Source of the DNA: Phallusia mammillata
Taxonomy: Eukaryota; Chordata; Ascidiacea; Phlebobranchia; Ascidiidae
Reading direction: 5' to 3'
Assembly (NCBI GenBank): GCA_003260075.1
Contig: QLIY01000174.1
Span: 62,001-126,000, forward strand
DNA length: 64,000 nucleotides
Within the stretch, counting starts at the first letter, position 1. Each line of letters starts with the position of its first letter. Shown here in pieces: positions 25,903 to 41,500 of this stretch. Below the pieces are notes generated by a model. It was not told where the DNA came from. It did not search any database and saw only the letters and a list, made by a program, of their open reading frames with translations. Position numbers and translations under genes: made by a program.

Positions 25903-26500
25903 GTTGCCAAGGTAAAACCGTCTCGCGCCAGACTGCAGATTCTATGTGGTGCAAACCGACAAAAAAAGACTTTTAAATTTTTTCCGATTCTTCCGCAATG
26001 GTTCCAAAGTACAAAGTACTCCAAGTTGGGTTTCCGCCTAAAAAGACGTTCGGGAGCATTCGAGACAAACAAAAGTTCGTTGATCATACAAAGTCTAAAT
26101 CAGTAGCACACTAAAAATACTACATAAAGCTCATGGTTAAGTTCTCCCCAGAAACGGTACAACCGCTGTCACAAGAAATGTCGAAGTGTCCAAAAAATTC
26201 TCCCCAGTATAAATAGATTTACAAAATCTCCTTGGCGTCATCCGATGTTTTGCCGGACATTTTGTTCAGTTCAGAGTTCAGACTTCAGAATCAATCTGAT
26301 GTAAAAGTTGCAAAATTTTGTTTGTTGTTTGTTATTGCTTATTACCGATTATAGTGTAAATAAAACGAAAAAGCCTGTACTATATGTGTCACAAACCTAT
26401 ATTTATGCATTACGTTTCAAGCTAAAGGTTTTCTTTTTGCAAATATTTTCGTTGATTATTTTTATGTTTTTGCATTTCTAGAGAATAACATTTAGAACAA
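25903..26500. promoter_or_regulatory. Head-to-head intergenic region, FGF-B and RBM33
   Basis: Only 598 bp separate the two divergent start codons, so the promoters and 5' UTRs of both genes must share this space unless upstream non-coding exons exist. A TATAAATA at 26208-26215 on the + strand could serve RBM33. No transcript evidence is visible. Confidence 0.45.
26208..26215 (+). promoter_or_regulatory. TATA-like box, candidate RBM33 promoter
   Basis: TATAAATA about 290 nt before the RBM33 ATG. A motif match only. Confidence 0.25.
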
Positions 26501-29500
26501 ATGTCTGATTTATACGACGATGAAGATGATTTGTTGTCTGAAATCCACAAGAAAGTAAGGAAGTTAATTTGTGAATATAGGTCTAATAATAAATTTGCAA
26601 AATTACTGGATTTTTGTTGTAAAATGTGCGATTTTTGTTGTAAAAACGAAGAATTGTTTTTTGTGTGTTTAACTGTCTAGCATTGCAGTTTGACACATAA
26701 AAAAATGTACCCCTTAAATGCATGCATTTTTGTTAATATTGTTTTGTCTTTTAAGTCATTGTAGTAATATCTAAAAAGCACACATACTTCAATGTAAATT
26801 TGGTGTCATACAAATGTGGACTAATGAACTCCATTATTGACAGGGAGATGATTTAGACGAGGACTTGGATGATGAAGCATTATTATATGACAGCGATGGA
26901 CCAGACGACAATATACTCGACTTTTCGCCTCCTGCAAAGTTTATGCAACAAACTGCATTTGATTTTGAATCTGACGACCTAGTTACTGAAAATCCCAAAG
27001 CTACAGAAGAAATTTCAGTGAATCTAGAAACTGAAAAACCTGCGATTAAGAATGAAGTAATTGACAATTGCAATGAAGTCAGTGATTTTATTACGAAGGA
27101 AGAAAAATTGAGTCCTGTTAAGCGCCATTCTGTATCAATTGATGAGGAACAACGAGAAGGTGTTGCAAATCATGAAACAACTACTGATGACGTTGATACC
27201 AAGAGAAGAAGATTATCGTCGGACGTACCTGCCATGCAACACCAGGTTAGTGCTGCACAGACAAAAACAATGGTGTAGCTGCAGCGTGTTTACCGATAGT
27301 GCCATCTAATTTGTAGCTTATTAATAATGTCTCATTTTTGTGCAGCTATTTCAGTCTGTTATTATATGCAACTGTTGTCTCCATCTGTCGTACGGAGTCT
27401 CTGGTGACTTGTGATTTACAATATACTACACACAGCTATTTCTGGCAATGTGAATATTTAAGTGCCGTCATTGAATATATTGTGCAATTGTGTTGCGGTT
27501 GTTTAATTGACTGAAATAGTCCCAACTCAAAATAACTCTGAATGACGTTTATATATATATACATGCATAATGACAATAGTCAATAATTATTGGCTCTTTT
27601 AAGTTGTATATATTCAACATGTTTGTAACCAATTACAAGCCCCCCCCCCTATATATATATACATGCATAATGACAATAGTCAATAATTATTGGCTCTGTT
27701 TAGAAATTTAAGTTGTATATATTCAACATGTTTGTAACCAATTACAAGTATATATTTGGATTATACATACATAAAAAATAAGCAATTATAAAAATGAAAC
27801 GTGATTAACTGATGATTATAATGTACATTATACATAGAGTCAATGGTTGACCAAGCATCACAATATTTTTGTTTGTGATTACAGAGCCCATTAAAACTAT
27901 GTTCAGTGCTGCACACTAAAATTATAAAAATGTTACATACTAACAAACTAATATTATGATAATGCTTGGACTGCATTAAAAAAGATCAGCATGCCACACT
28001 GCATTTAAAATTTAAACCTTTGTATTGACCACACATAACACAACCATTATTTGTTAGGCTGCATTCGGCCCATGGGCCACAGGTTAAACACCCCTGATTT
28101 GGAGGGTATGAGCTCAGTTTTCTGATCAAAAAATTATATCTCTGTCTATTTTTACAGATTTCGCTATCTGATCAAGCTGGTGATGATCAGGAAGAAGGTA
28201 TGCGCTGCTGCTATATATTGCTTTGTGTGCAAAAAATTAAGGCTAGCTCCAGTCTTACAACAAGTAAAAACATTTTCTCAACGAAAACCTATATTTTTTA
28301 GATAATGTTGTTGAAGATGAGGACAGTGATGGTGAAGATGACAACCAACGAAATAGATTTCGCTCAGAACGAGATGTAAAAGAAACCATCAAACCTGCAA
28401 GGTTACTATCATAAATATCATAGTCATTGAATGTACGCTTAGAAATGGAACTCATATTGCATTTATTAGCTCACCTATAGGCACATAAAATGCAAAATTG
28501 TAAAGTCATGCATAATACATATATAACATCATGAAACATATTTGCATTGTGTAAATTGTTAAAAAGCCATTTTGATTAATATGTCTGCATTACACTGCTT
28601 AGACAAATGTTCGAAAATCATGTTAAAAAGGCTCAAGGCCAATGTAATGTGGCATACACAATTGGATGCTTGTCTTTGTTGAAATGTGTTGGATGAAAAA
28701 AAAATTATCCATATGATTTGTTCAACTTAGGTCCAACATGAATGAAAAACGTGAAATCCCTGACACACTTGAAATATCAGATGAAGCTCGACAAAAAATA
28801 GAAGATTTCGACAAACAGCAACAGCAGAAAAGATTTAATCGACAAAATCGCCGTAAACCATACAATAATAGAGGCAAAGGTAAGGTTCGAACAAAACCTA
28901 TAAATCGTTTTTATGTGTTTATTTTGCTGCTTGAATGTATTTTTTTTGTACATGTAAAAATTAAGACTGATTTTTATGGACTATGATTTTACCTGTGACT
29001 AACCACAATTTATGCATGAATTTCCAATTTGACTTTTTTGGTCTTGTTGTGTTGCAGCCAGAAACTATAGTATGGCTTTTAGCATTGCCTCTTCTAAATA
29101 CAGACAAGAGTACAATTGTAGGTGGATAAAAGCCCACCACTAAAGTTTAAATCAAGAAAACCTAAAAGCGTACATGTTTTTGATTACTATTTGTAATGCA
29201 TGGGTATAACTGTTAAAATGTAACATTGCATTTACATTTTTTACATCTGTCAACAGGTAATATGCGAGGTGGCATTCGCATGGCAGGCAACAACTTTCAG
29301 CAAATGCGAGCTCATGGCAAACCCCCTACACTTATGAGTTTACCCATGCCATTTCGCCCAATGTCACAAGCTGGAATCCTTGGACAACCCTCTCGTCCTG
29401 TGGTCATGAATCCACTGCTGCAAAATCGACCCATGCCCCCAAATCTTCCCCTTTTACCCCCATGGGAGGCCATCAGGCTTTTGGGTCCACCGCCACCTAT

Positions 29501-32500
29501 GATTGCAAGGACCCTACAGATTCCCCCTCCCCAGTTACAAGCCCCACCGCCTCAAATTCAAGCTTTGCTGCCCCAAATTGCAGCCCCAGTTTCGACAGCC
29601 CCTTCTACTATACCAGTAATCAGTGGAACGAAGAGAGAGGCTTCTGCAGAACAGGAGAACGGTGTAGCTGGAAATCCAATACCAACACTAATGACTGGAT
29701 CTCAAAGAGTAGACAGTCCTAAGAATGAGGCTGATGATTTAAAAAAGGGTCGAGAAGTGGTGTATGGCGGTACAACATCAGATCGCACCTCTCCAAAGCT
29801 GTCTGTCAAGATATCAAGGTAAATGTTTATCATTTAGTTTTGTCTGCACAAAATTTTCAAGTAAAAACACAAACAGAAAATTGAATTAGTCAAGACGTAG
29901 GAGTACAGGGCAGCCCAAGACTCTAAAGTTAGCATGTCAAACACCACTTGTGTAGGATATTTGGCGAAGTGTAATACAGTATAATGTAAACCAGGGGTGG
30001 GCAAACTTTTCAGTGCAAGGGCCGCATTCAAAGGTTTTTAATCTTATCGGGCCGCATAGTATTTCACCAACGGACACCAATTGCTTGTTTGTTTTTTGTT
30101 TTAAAATAACTTGTGTAAAGAATTTGGTTTATATCACATATATATATATACCATTTTAAGTCGCCTAAAATGCTCAGATTAATAATTTCTAACTTGGTGC
30201 ATTAGTTTAGCTGAACGGAGCTAACTGTTAAGACGTCATAAACTGTATTGTGACGATTGCGGTGCCTGTTCTTTCGCATTGTTTGCACACAATAAGCGGA
30301 TAAAAAGCCTGGCGTATATGGTCACTAGGCTGGTAATCTTTTTTTCCAGTCTCACGAAAGCTGTTTTTAGCTGTTTGAAAATCAAAATATTAGGCAAAAT
30401 AGTTTTAGTTACGTCACGGCCGCCAGTACATGTATTTTAACATACATGGCCACGACCGCACAAACTTGTCTCCGCGGCCGCATGTCGCCTTACGGCCGCA
30501 CGTTGTGTACCCCTGATTTAGCCCAAAATATTAACATAGTATATTTTCAGCTATGTGCAAATACGTTTGTTGTCACTTTAATGATTGTACACACATTGGT
30601 TGAAACGCTACAATTGTAATTGTTTTAAAAAATAAACAAGCATTTGTTTCAACATAGGCTACACCATGTTTTTTTGTTAATAAATTCCTTGCGCTAACAT
30701 TAAACAATGCGAGCCGCTTTTAATAGGCGTGTTTAAATGTTGGTTTGCAAAGAACTGCAACGACCTAAACTTGATCCAAAGTGACCATGGTTTTGGCTTC
30801 AACATTGCAAAGTGCACTGCATTTGAAAACGTAAACCGCTTTTACTTTATCGAACAAAGAAATGGTGTCAAGTGACGATTTGCATAATAACGTGGCAGAA
30901 ACAACAGGCTAAAGCACGCAAAAAGTATATTTTTAAAACTCTATGCCTGTGCATGTAATTCTATTCAGCGTTGCTTGGTAACTTTCTCTTCAAAGTTTGC
31001 GAACATTTGGCGGGCCGCACAAACTCCTTTGCCGGGCCGCATGCGGCCCGCGGGCCGTAGTTTGCCCACCCCTGATGTAAACCTATTCAAACAGCTTTTT
31101 ACCTATATCAGTGGTTCCCAACGTGGGGTTTACAGACCCCTAAGGGATTTCATGAGATGGTTTCAAGGGGTCTTTGAATGCCAAACAATTTAAAGATTTT
31201 CTAAAAAGTGGGAATTTGTATGCGGGATTTGCAGACTAAATTTGTAAATAGAGTCTGTTACTGCAATTAGGTTGGAAACCACTGCCTTATACCTTAAGTC
31301 ACTGCTTTATTTTGTGAAAATTATAAATTTTATTTTAGATCTCGTTCGCGATCGCAATCTCCATTACCCCGATCCAGTCATAAGCGAACAGTGATTCGAC
31401 CACATCGTTCGAGGTCACCCCGCTCACATTCACGGTAAGTAAAAATCCCTAACTCACAGCCAATTGTATAGAGATGATTTCAGGTATTCAGAAATTCCTT
31501 ATTTTACGTCCCTGGACTCACTGCTAGAATCTAATATTAGTTAAGAAGCATTTAGGTTTAGGTTACTCGCGTAAATAACCTTGGCAAATCATCTGCATTT
31601 ATAAAATACTGTAATCTACCATTGCTTGTTGTAATTTTACCTATTGTCTGCAATATATATAGCTCCAGGCGATCACCAACTTCAAGGAAGAAATCTCGAC
31701 GTCATTCACGTTCTGTCTCTCCAAAACGCCATTCGTTTTCACCAACAAGGAGTAGGAGTCCAAAACGTATGTACAACTTGTCAATTGACTATTACCATGT
31801 GTGGTTTTAGTGTATAGTTGTCACAGATAATCGCAGAATTTCCGAATATCAGCTTATCATTTGTGAAGAAGTAGTTTGGCTATTGGCACAAAAAACATAC
31901 ATGTGATTAAATGGAATGATCTGCAATTTTCTAATATATATCAATGGGGACAATTGAATGATATGTTAGCTGCAGGAAGTGCACACTGTTTTAATCTGAC
32001 ATTGGCTGTATAGGCTAGTGTAGCCAGCCAGTTTGTTGGGAGTATTAGGCTGAACAGCCATGCCTTATTGCAGTGGTTCCCAACCTGGGAGGAATTTTTA
32101 AACTATAAATGTTTTGTTAGGTAAAGTGCGGAATTCGGTTTGGAACCACTGCCTTACTGTAATTGCCCATTATATTAATACACAAACAATTCAGTTGTTA
32201 ATTTTCAAAAATTTTTCTAGATACAAAACCAGCGAAAATACACATCAATCCTCATTTCAAAGGACCCAGGTCATTTCCTAGTGAAGCTAAATCGTCTACT
32301 TCAGCCACAGTTGTCAAGCCAACAGCCCCTAGCATTGCAGCCCCACAGATAAACCCTGCAATCCCACCACCCCCAATATCATTTCCCCCTCCCCCTTTAC
32401 CTAACCCCACAGTTCGTCCACCCCCTCTACCAGTACCCACACCAGCAGCCCCAGCGGTGGTAACAACTTCAACAGCCCGGCCAATCATACCAATTCCGCC

Positions 32501-35500
32501 CCCAGTTTTACCCCTTCACCCAGGAGTCAAAATGCCCCCACCCCCAATAAAACCCATTAATACACCTGCGCTACCAGGTAGACCAGCTGGTAACAATACA
32601 GGGCTGCCACTACCGCTACCAATCAATACATCTGTGCCACCCCCGGCAGTACCCAGGACTCCCACCCCAGCTAGCATTGCATCACAAGTCTGTCCCCCAC
32701 TTTTACAAACCCCCACAATCGTAAGGCCCTTGATTCCAAGACAAGCTGCTCCACTTAATATTTCAAGACCCCCAACTAGTCAGCCCCAGTTGCAACCATC
32801 TGCTGGGACTCAACCAATTCTCCAACAAAGGCTTACTCCACCTGGTGGCCAGCCTGTTGCTCTTATTCGACCTTCATTTGTCGACAACAACCCACAGCAG
32901 CAGTTCAAACCGAGCAATGTTAGAAACAGGTATGTATGTAGAAACTGTATGTACTTGATTTTTAAAACAGCCTTTTCCAAGAGGTGTTTCTCCATTTATG
33001 TTTATAATTATCAAAATTTGCACTGGTCACACCTTTTCACAAGGTAATAGCCATAGACGCGATAGTAAACATAGTCAACATTAGGGCTACAACTGCAAAT
33101 GTTCTGTTTGGTGTTTTCCGGATAAATGTTCTGAATATGCTCTGTGCATTGTGACATCACAAACATTCCCAATTCCATGATAGTTTTGTAGCTTTACAAG
33201 GTTTCATATCTCACCCATGGTGTATTAAGCTGAGCTGTACCGGCTGTAGAAGTCCGCATTACTAATTCTGATGTTAACATGAACATGCAAATTTAATGCT
33301 CAAGTCAGTTTCTGCAACTGCTCGGCCTAGCACTGTGCATAAACACAGCTATGTTTGGTACCGAGTACTCAAGTTCTTGCCTTACTGGGCCCATCTCTAG
33401 CCAACATTGAATCTAGCCCTGCTTGTAACTTATATGATTTAGAATCCATTCGAAAGGTCGCGGCTCTTTTTAGCCTCATTTGAAGTGCTTTGTAGATCTC
33501 ACTTTCAAGAACCGCCACCTCATAACTTAGCCAAGTTTTGTCCTCTTTTAGACTTGGACCAAAATCACAAACTCAACCTGCAAACACCCAAACTACCACT
33601 TCAAATTCAAGATTGAAGCCACCACCGTCATCGGCAATCACCACTCAACCTCCAGCGCAAAACCAGGCAAGTCTAGTGTTTGTTTGTGTTTATATTTATC
33701 CCCGGTAAGTGGAACAAACAAATTACAAAGCTCACATTAGTCTGTAGCATATAAGTTTGCAGACCACTGGTCTAATTGGCTTACTTTAACAAATTCTTCC
33801 AAAAAAAATCCTACCTCATCAATATAAAAGTAGTAGGTCAATAAATGATAAGTGAGCTGCAGACAGTGCACACTGTTTCGACCTATAAGGTATTGGTGCA
33901 GATGGTGACAAGACATTGAGTCAGTGTGCACTGTCGTCACTTTGAGAAAGCTCTTTTTTTTCTTTGCAGATTTGGGACATGAGCAATCAGGTTGAGAATG
34001 AAAAATACAAAGCTCTCATAGAGCAACAGGCTGCTCGCCGGAAAGAAATTCTAGCAAGAAAGTCAAGAAAAAGAGGGCCAGGTAGGTTTATGATTCATTA
34101 TATCTGATCTCCAAGTAGCTTGGAGTAACATATCCAACTTATTTCTTAAAAATGTGGACACATAAAATCATTTTCTAAATAAGGGGTTGAAATAAATTAA
34201 CTTTACTCATGATTTCACTGAATAAAGACACACAAACCAATAGGCTTACAAAATCAGGAACTTTTACAATAAGTTATTGAAAGCACTACAAAGCTAGTGA
34301 ACATACTGTATAACTTCTAGTAAGGTTACCAATTTTTTTATCCATAATTTTTTTCACAGGAAATTTTTTGGTAAATAATAGTAGTTCAAAATGAAAGAGT
34401 GTAGCCATTACATATCGCTGTATATTAATTCCCTTCTATTAAATTTCAGCTGGACAAACACAACCAGTGACACTGGTAAGTCGAGTTTTTGCTGTCTAAT
34501 TTTTTTAGCACTTTATGTCATTTGTTGACATGACACACTATCTTGTGGATATTGCCTTAATTATTATCATAACAGAAGCACTCAGTCTGTTGGTTTAGAA
34601 AAGAGTAAAAAACTTTTTTTTAAATCAACGACAATTTCTTTTTACTTCAATAAGTTATCAAAAAACAGTAAACTCTTTCTTTTTCGGCCTGCTAGGTCTC
34701 ATTAGTGCTGCTGTTGACGAAAGTGGCCTGTAGCTAGTGTAGCCAGGGTACAATGTTTTTTTTCAGGTGGTTAACCCTGAACAAACTTGAGGGCCGGAAT
34801 TTGTACATTCACATTTATACCTTTTTTTTAACAAATTTTGTTTTACGGACCATCAATATCATATGTATTATTTTGCTTACAGCTGCCCACCCCGACCGTT
34901 GTGCAAGTAACTAACCTCGCTTCGGAAACTAAAATCTCATCTGTGGAACGACTCATGAACTCGGTTGCACCGGTAACGGTAGGTGGCGATTTCTAATTGG
35001 TTAAAAGTTAGTCGGTTTAAAACTCGTGTCCTGAAAAACAAACATGCCTTATAGCATTTTTTCTATCACCAATTCAAAAACGATTTGTCTATCTAATTCA
35101 TTGTTTCTCAACCTATACTGATCGCGTACTACGACTTTTTCTATCGTTGCGTACTACCTAAAGTACTAAACCATGTTCGAATGGGTGGACTTAGGGATAG
35201 GCAAGTTCTTTTCGACCAGGCTAGCATATATATCTGAAACCAGCAAGGTTAGAAATTCAAAAAAGCCCAAGCGCGAGTTTAGCCTAAAATCAGTGCTGAT
35301 TAGTTGGGTCAGTTAAGTTGCAATTTTTGGTCTGACTTAAATTAAGTGCAGCAAAAAGCCATTCGCGTACCACCTTAAAACTATAGCGTGTTGTACAATA
35401 TGTGTTTAGAAGATTTGCCTAATTCCAATGCTTTTGTTCGTACATAGGAAAACTAATTCGCAAGCTACTACAGTACTTATTAGGAAGTGTTAGGATGTCT

Positions 35501-38500
35501 AAAAATAAGGATCCTAAATGATTGACTTGAGAACCGCACAGTTCTGTGATTTTATCTTCAAAGTCTGACTGATTTAGATTTTAAAGATATGCCCAACTTT
35601 GTGTGTGATCTAATCATCACCAAATCTTTTACTGCTTACGAAATGTCAATCACAAAATCCTTGTGTCAAACATTTGAGCGAATCACGTTTATTATCCTAT
35701 TTTTAGCGCGATGCGTCAGTAGTGTTTGAAAATCTTTTTTATACGGTTAGCTATAAAAAAGTTGGTCGGTTGATTATTCAAAAAAGTTAGTTTACCTTAT
35801 CAAATGTCCACAAAAGTATGTCAAATACCGATTAAATACTAAGCACATTGTCAAAGTGCGATGTATTCACAGGGTTGGCACTATTGAAGTACAATTGTAT
35901 AATTTAGCATTTGGAACCAAAACGATCAGACTTCTTTATAGTTTTAACAAATGGATAATGCATAAATTGGGACATGTTTTCAGCAGTTTCCCTAAAGTAT
36001 ATTCTAATTTTACATGATCTTTAAGACTTCACAAGTCCAGAATTAAGAGATCGCAACCCTATACACGAATATGTTTATCTTGTCAGAAATGAAATGGCAC
36101 AAATGAACGCAATAGCTAAGATAAGTAATGTCATTTTCCTGAAACGAAAATGGAGCATGTCGCTTTTTAACTATTTGAGTTCTATTTATATTGTCCTTCT
36201 GTATCGCCTTAAGCCCTGCTTTTATTTGAAACGAATTTATTGAACTTTATATGGTTGTATCCAAGCGCAGGCCTGTCGGTTTTCAATGTAAGCAATTAGT
36301 AAATGCTTCGTAAGCTCGGACAGTTAGGTGATGGTTTTTAATCTCTCGCTAAGGACTATAGTGGCATATTTCCTCTGGTCATTCTGCTGTGACTGACGTC
36401 TTGAACAGAACTGCCTTGTTGCTTTATACAATTCGTTGTAAACTGAACAACTGACCTGTCATGTCAAACTGGGCTTTGACTGCAATCAAATACTGTATGA
36501 TGTCAACGAGTTGTACTCAAAGTGGGTTCCACTGCTCTGGGTGCGTTTGAAATCATAAAATGAACAATGAATTTGAAATAGGTGAATAGGGTGCTGTATG
36601 GGTGAGAATGTGACAGATAAAACGGAATACAACCTCAGGGAAAGTAACTTGGACATTTTTTGTTCATACCAATGGATCTTCACTAAAAACTAAGCGGGCA
36701 ATAAACTGGTTTATCGCCCGTATATGATATATTTGTCATGAGTCAGTAAAGGGGGACGTTTTCAATACAACTGGCAGTGCAGAGATCGCTAACAAGTTCA
36801 ATGGGCTTTGTTGTAAACCTTTTAACTATAGCAGCCTAACAAAAAAGAAAGTTTTAGAAAACAATGTACAAAACTTCGAAAAATACGCTTGTCCAAAGTA
36901 TTTCCGTTCGTACCCAACCACGAACAAACAAGTAAAAATCGTTTGCAGGTTTTCAGTCAAAACAATCCTCTCTATTTATGTAAACCACCGTGACCTCAGC
37001 CATATGTGATCTTATCCATATTTTTCCATCTCGAAATTTTGCGGTTAGACGTCTTTTCCGGTGATTCAATTTAGACCGGATTTAGTGAAACCGCATACGA
37101 TGTCTGTGTGGAGTCATGTCTCCTTAAAATTTTGTCTGTGTAGCGTTTGATGATCTTCCATTTGATGCTGTGTTCAGAAATATAAAACAGGTAAATTAAA
37201 CATAAAGTTCTGTCTTATTAAGTTAGTTTTTTGTGTGATTTTAACAGTTTTGTTAGACACCCCTTACAGCCTTTTTGTGCGACTGTTATTACTTCGGGAA
37301 AGGGAAAAAAACAAACAGTAATAGGAAAAAAAGCGATATAAATTTGAAATGAATAGTGTTGTCCGTACGTCGTTTTGATTTATCGCTTCGTCTAAAAACA
37401 TCGACGTTTTAATCAACGCGTTCTGTATGTGGTCATCGCTAATCTTATGTTTTGCCCTTTCAGCGATTAATTGACATTTTAACGAGCAGTTTCTCCTTCA
37501 TGTGTCGTATTATATTGCAGTGTGTGTAATTGGTGAATGAAAGTAATGTACTTTTAGTTGTCATGCCAAAAATAGAGGTCCCTGAACTTGTTCTGGTTTG
37601 CTGTCATGTAAAGGTCTTGTATTTTAAGCAACCTACAATCTTTTACGAGAAGACGAATCGTAAAAGGTGGTGGCAGCGTGAAATGTACAAAAAATGGCAC
37701 ACGGTTAAATTGGGGAAATACTATGATGTTTAATCCAGGTTTTTGTTCTAAGACTTTGAAGTAATTTTTTTTCTTGTGATACAAAAATGACCTCGAGTAC
37801 CAATTTGCGTAACAATGCATTAATCACCAAGTGTTCAGTGGAGATTTTATTTTCGGGAAAGCGTAATAGAACGTAAAAACGTCCACAAAATTGTTGAATA
37901 TTTAAGGTTACAACAGTGCACACTGGTTCGACTTTAAGGTATCAGATATAAATATCACTAAATCTTACCAGCAAGATATTAGAATCAAAGTCATGGCAAA
38001 GATCATTAGGACGCCGAACATGAGCCACCATAGTAACGTCAGGTTTGCATCAGTCAGCATTGAATCATATTTCTACAAGACAAAAATGTTATTTGCGATT
38101 ACTAAATATAAAAACACGTTTCCTGTAAATTGAAAAGCCGCGACCTAATCAAGAGACAAAACCTAAACACTCAAAGAAGCGTTGACATTTAGGGGCCAGT
38201 CACTACCCCATTGGTTCAATACTTGTGCTTTAGGGTTTTCTTTAACAGTTAGTTGGTTGGTCAAAGGTTCCACCTTGTGTTGCAACTCATACTCATAAAA
38301 TTAACTCATAAATTTCAGTCTTTCAAAAAAGTCACACCACCTTTTTACAAAATTTGCAACTATATGTAGGCATATTGGTCAACATTGATTATTATTGAAA
38401 ATTGTTCCTAAACATATAAACAGGCATTGGCACATATCTGCAAAAAACGGAAGTTCGATTTTTCGCAATAAAAATCAGGTTACTATGACCTTTAGTGACC

Positions 38501-41500
38501 AGCAAGAACTTGACACGAAAAAGACCTCGTGGTCGCTGTGTGTGGTCCCAGTTTTCACGATCAATCTGATTCTCCACTCTGTTTGCACACGTGCCACATT
38601 TTATCCGAAAACATGACGCATTTTCACTTTAGGTGCTCACGATATTTGTACGTATGTGGTGTGATGTGGCTTGTGTTTTTTAGACTCAGACAAGCTTTTT
38701 ATGCGTAAAGACGATTTTTGTGGGTCAAACGCGTAAAGCTGTGATCTAAATTGTGATTTTGCACCAAGTACATTCATATTGATAAATGAAACACTGTTGC
38801 AGATTTTTGAGTTAATTTTACGTAGTAAAAATATCGGAACATTATAAAGGGCTCAGTTGGTGGAACATTGTTGTAACTATATCAAGTTTTTGTTCATTTT
38901 ATCTCCCGCTGTTTTGACTTTCAATATAAGAAAACTCATTTAGCAACCTGTCATTTTTTGATGTTGTAAAATCAGCGCTGCTAGTTTATCACAGACACGA
39001 CTAAACATGAATTAAACTTAACGATTCTGCGTAAACAATCGCATCGACGTAACAATGCACATGTGATGGAATAATAGAGCTTGCTCGGCACAGGATACTC
39101 CAGTCACAACACTCGTTAACTGTCGTCAGGGTAGAATGCACACCGATGGGGGGGGGGCTCGACGTAACAATGCACATGTGATGGAATGATAGAGCTTGCT
39201 CGGCACAGGATACTCTTGCACAGCTTGTCGCACTTGTCAGTGAACCCTTAGGGACCTTTTGTGGAACATCGGGGTCACAGGGAAAGCCTGTTTGAGAAGT
39301 CACTGCTGTATTTGAACACCCCAGCCAGTCACAACACTCGTTAACTGTCGTCAGGGTAGAATGCACACCGATAGAGTGAAACATTCGCAACTTTAGTGTC
39401 GCAAAACCGTGTTGTTCACAGCATTGATAACAAAAAGGCTGTTTGTGCCATGTCCCTACACGCTACCATGTTCTATCTTCCTACATTTAAACAGTCTACA
39501 CTATTTCAACCTTATAGAGCTCCTCTGGCAATTGTATTTTTATACCAACGTTTCGACGTCCTATACAGGTCGGGGGGGGGGATTTACCCTGATGAAGGCG
39601 ACCTGTACAAGACGTCAAAACGTCAGAATGAAAATGAAATTGCCAGAAGAGCTCTTTAAGGTTGATATTATGCCTGGCAGCAATAGCTTATATAAATCTA
39701 CACTGTTTATTTACCAAGAGTGTTAAAAATTAATCACATACACCTAATAATTTGCATTTGGTTATGTAAATGCTACGAAACAAATTGTCGGTTGTTTGTG
39801 GTACTAGATTGGTTTTTTATTGTTTTTCATAAACGTTTATATTAAGGTTTTAATTTCCCGATTGTGGTCTTTATCTTATTTTATATTTAACGCATCATTT
39901 TTTGACTTGGGCTAAACTACTTGACTTGGGCTAAACTATATGCGTCATAATTATCAGATACGATAAAAATATTACGTGTTCAAGTTGTTTAACAAACATC
40001 TACCAACCATTGTGAGATAGTGGGCTAAAACTATCGCGCTTATCAGTCTTTTTTTTTTACTTTTTTTTATCAATGAAAAACACTTGAAATGAACGCCACT
40101 GTTAAGGGTGTCGGCCCCCACCACGGACCACGAAAAGGATTTCAACATCGCATGCGCTTCTCCTAATATTTTTACTGCAAATATATTTTGCGTGTGGTAA
40201 TGGAGTAAACGTATTTTAGGTGTGGTGGGGCCGTTTTCTCCATACGTTTCTATGGATCCCACGTTTTTCGACGAATTCCTCCCATAACAATTCAAACCAT
40301 TTTCATTCCTCCTTATAGTACATGCTAAACCAGTGGTTCTCAAACTTTTTTACCCGCGACCCAAATCTGAGTTTTATGAACACCTCACGACCCAAACCTT
40401 AAAAAAAGTAATTTTTCTGATATGCATGAAATAGAAAAAGACACAGACAATCATTTGTAGTACACGGTTCTATGAAACAATGAGTGGTGATTACAAACAA
40501 ATGGTTTATATATTTAACTGTGCTGTTCAATAACGAGACGTACAGCAATTTCTAGGCCACGTCGTCGCCGCATAGTAGTCTGACCATGTAAAAATGGCTG
40601 CAGGCTGAACGAGCTTGATTCTTTCGACAACACTGCATAACACAGCACATTGCGGCTTTACAACACATTGCGGCTTTACAGCACCATGATCATCGATAGA
40701 AGTGAATCCCAAATCTAATACTTACTCATCCTTAAACGCTGACCATTACATCCCCAAGTTCGGTTTCGCATCATTACCTTGGCATATTATTTCCCGTGCT
40801 ATGACGTTACAATCGCCATGTGCGTAACAGTAAAGTTGGAAGGCTATTTTCTGTTTGTGGTAATGATTGGTTCATTTTACTGTACAACGTGGTCGAGTGA
40901 GGTGACTTAATTACTGCATTAAGTATATTCGCTGGTGTTTACTTCATTCAGTAATAGTTCATTTGGGCAGAATTGAATTACCGTAGCGCGACCCATTTTT
41001 TGACCCTGCGCGACCCATACTTTGAGAACCACTGTGCTAAACCATACAAAGATCATTTAAAATTGGATCCTATATCAACTTCACAGGTTATATTGCCTGA
41101 GCTTAAGTGTCTATTTACAAACAACATGTAAAAACGATAATAAATTTCTCCCTTCAAGTTTTATAAATCCTCCCCGGTTGGCGACCACAGCTATATGCGT
41201 TTGTACGCAACTCTCGGAAAATGGTTTAGAATGGAGAACCAAATTTATACAATCAAATACCAAAATTTGGGAACAACAGGCATGAAATTAGCGTGATCAA
41301 ATACTGCCAGAAGACTTGTATATGGTAAATACATATTATTGTACACGTTATACGATCATATATACGTTACAAAGATAGCGTACACATTTATCAACATAAT
41401 CTCACCTGTAACAGGCTTCTTGGTGACCTCGATTGAACTCCTTGTGTTTTGCTAAATAAGAAACAAAAATGTGATCAATATTCAATAATAACAACAACAA

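Noticed and set aside
32252-32716. Glycine-rich frames on the minus strand
   Set aside because: Antisense shadows of the proline-rich RBM33 exon 9.
39001-39390. 129-codon minus-strand frame with an internal repeat
   Set aside because: Its repeat comes from the duplicated copies around the ten-G run, not from a coding tandem repeat.
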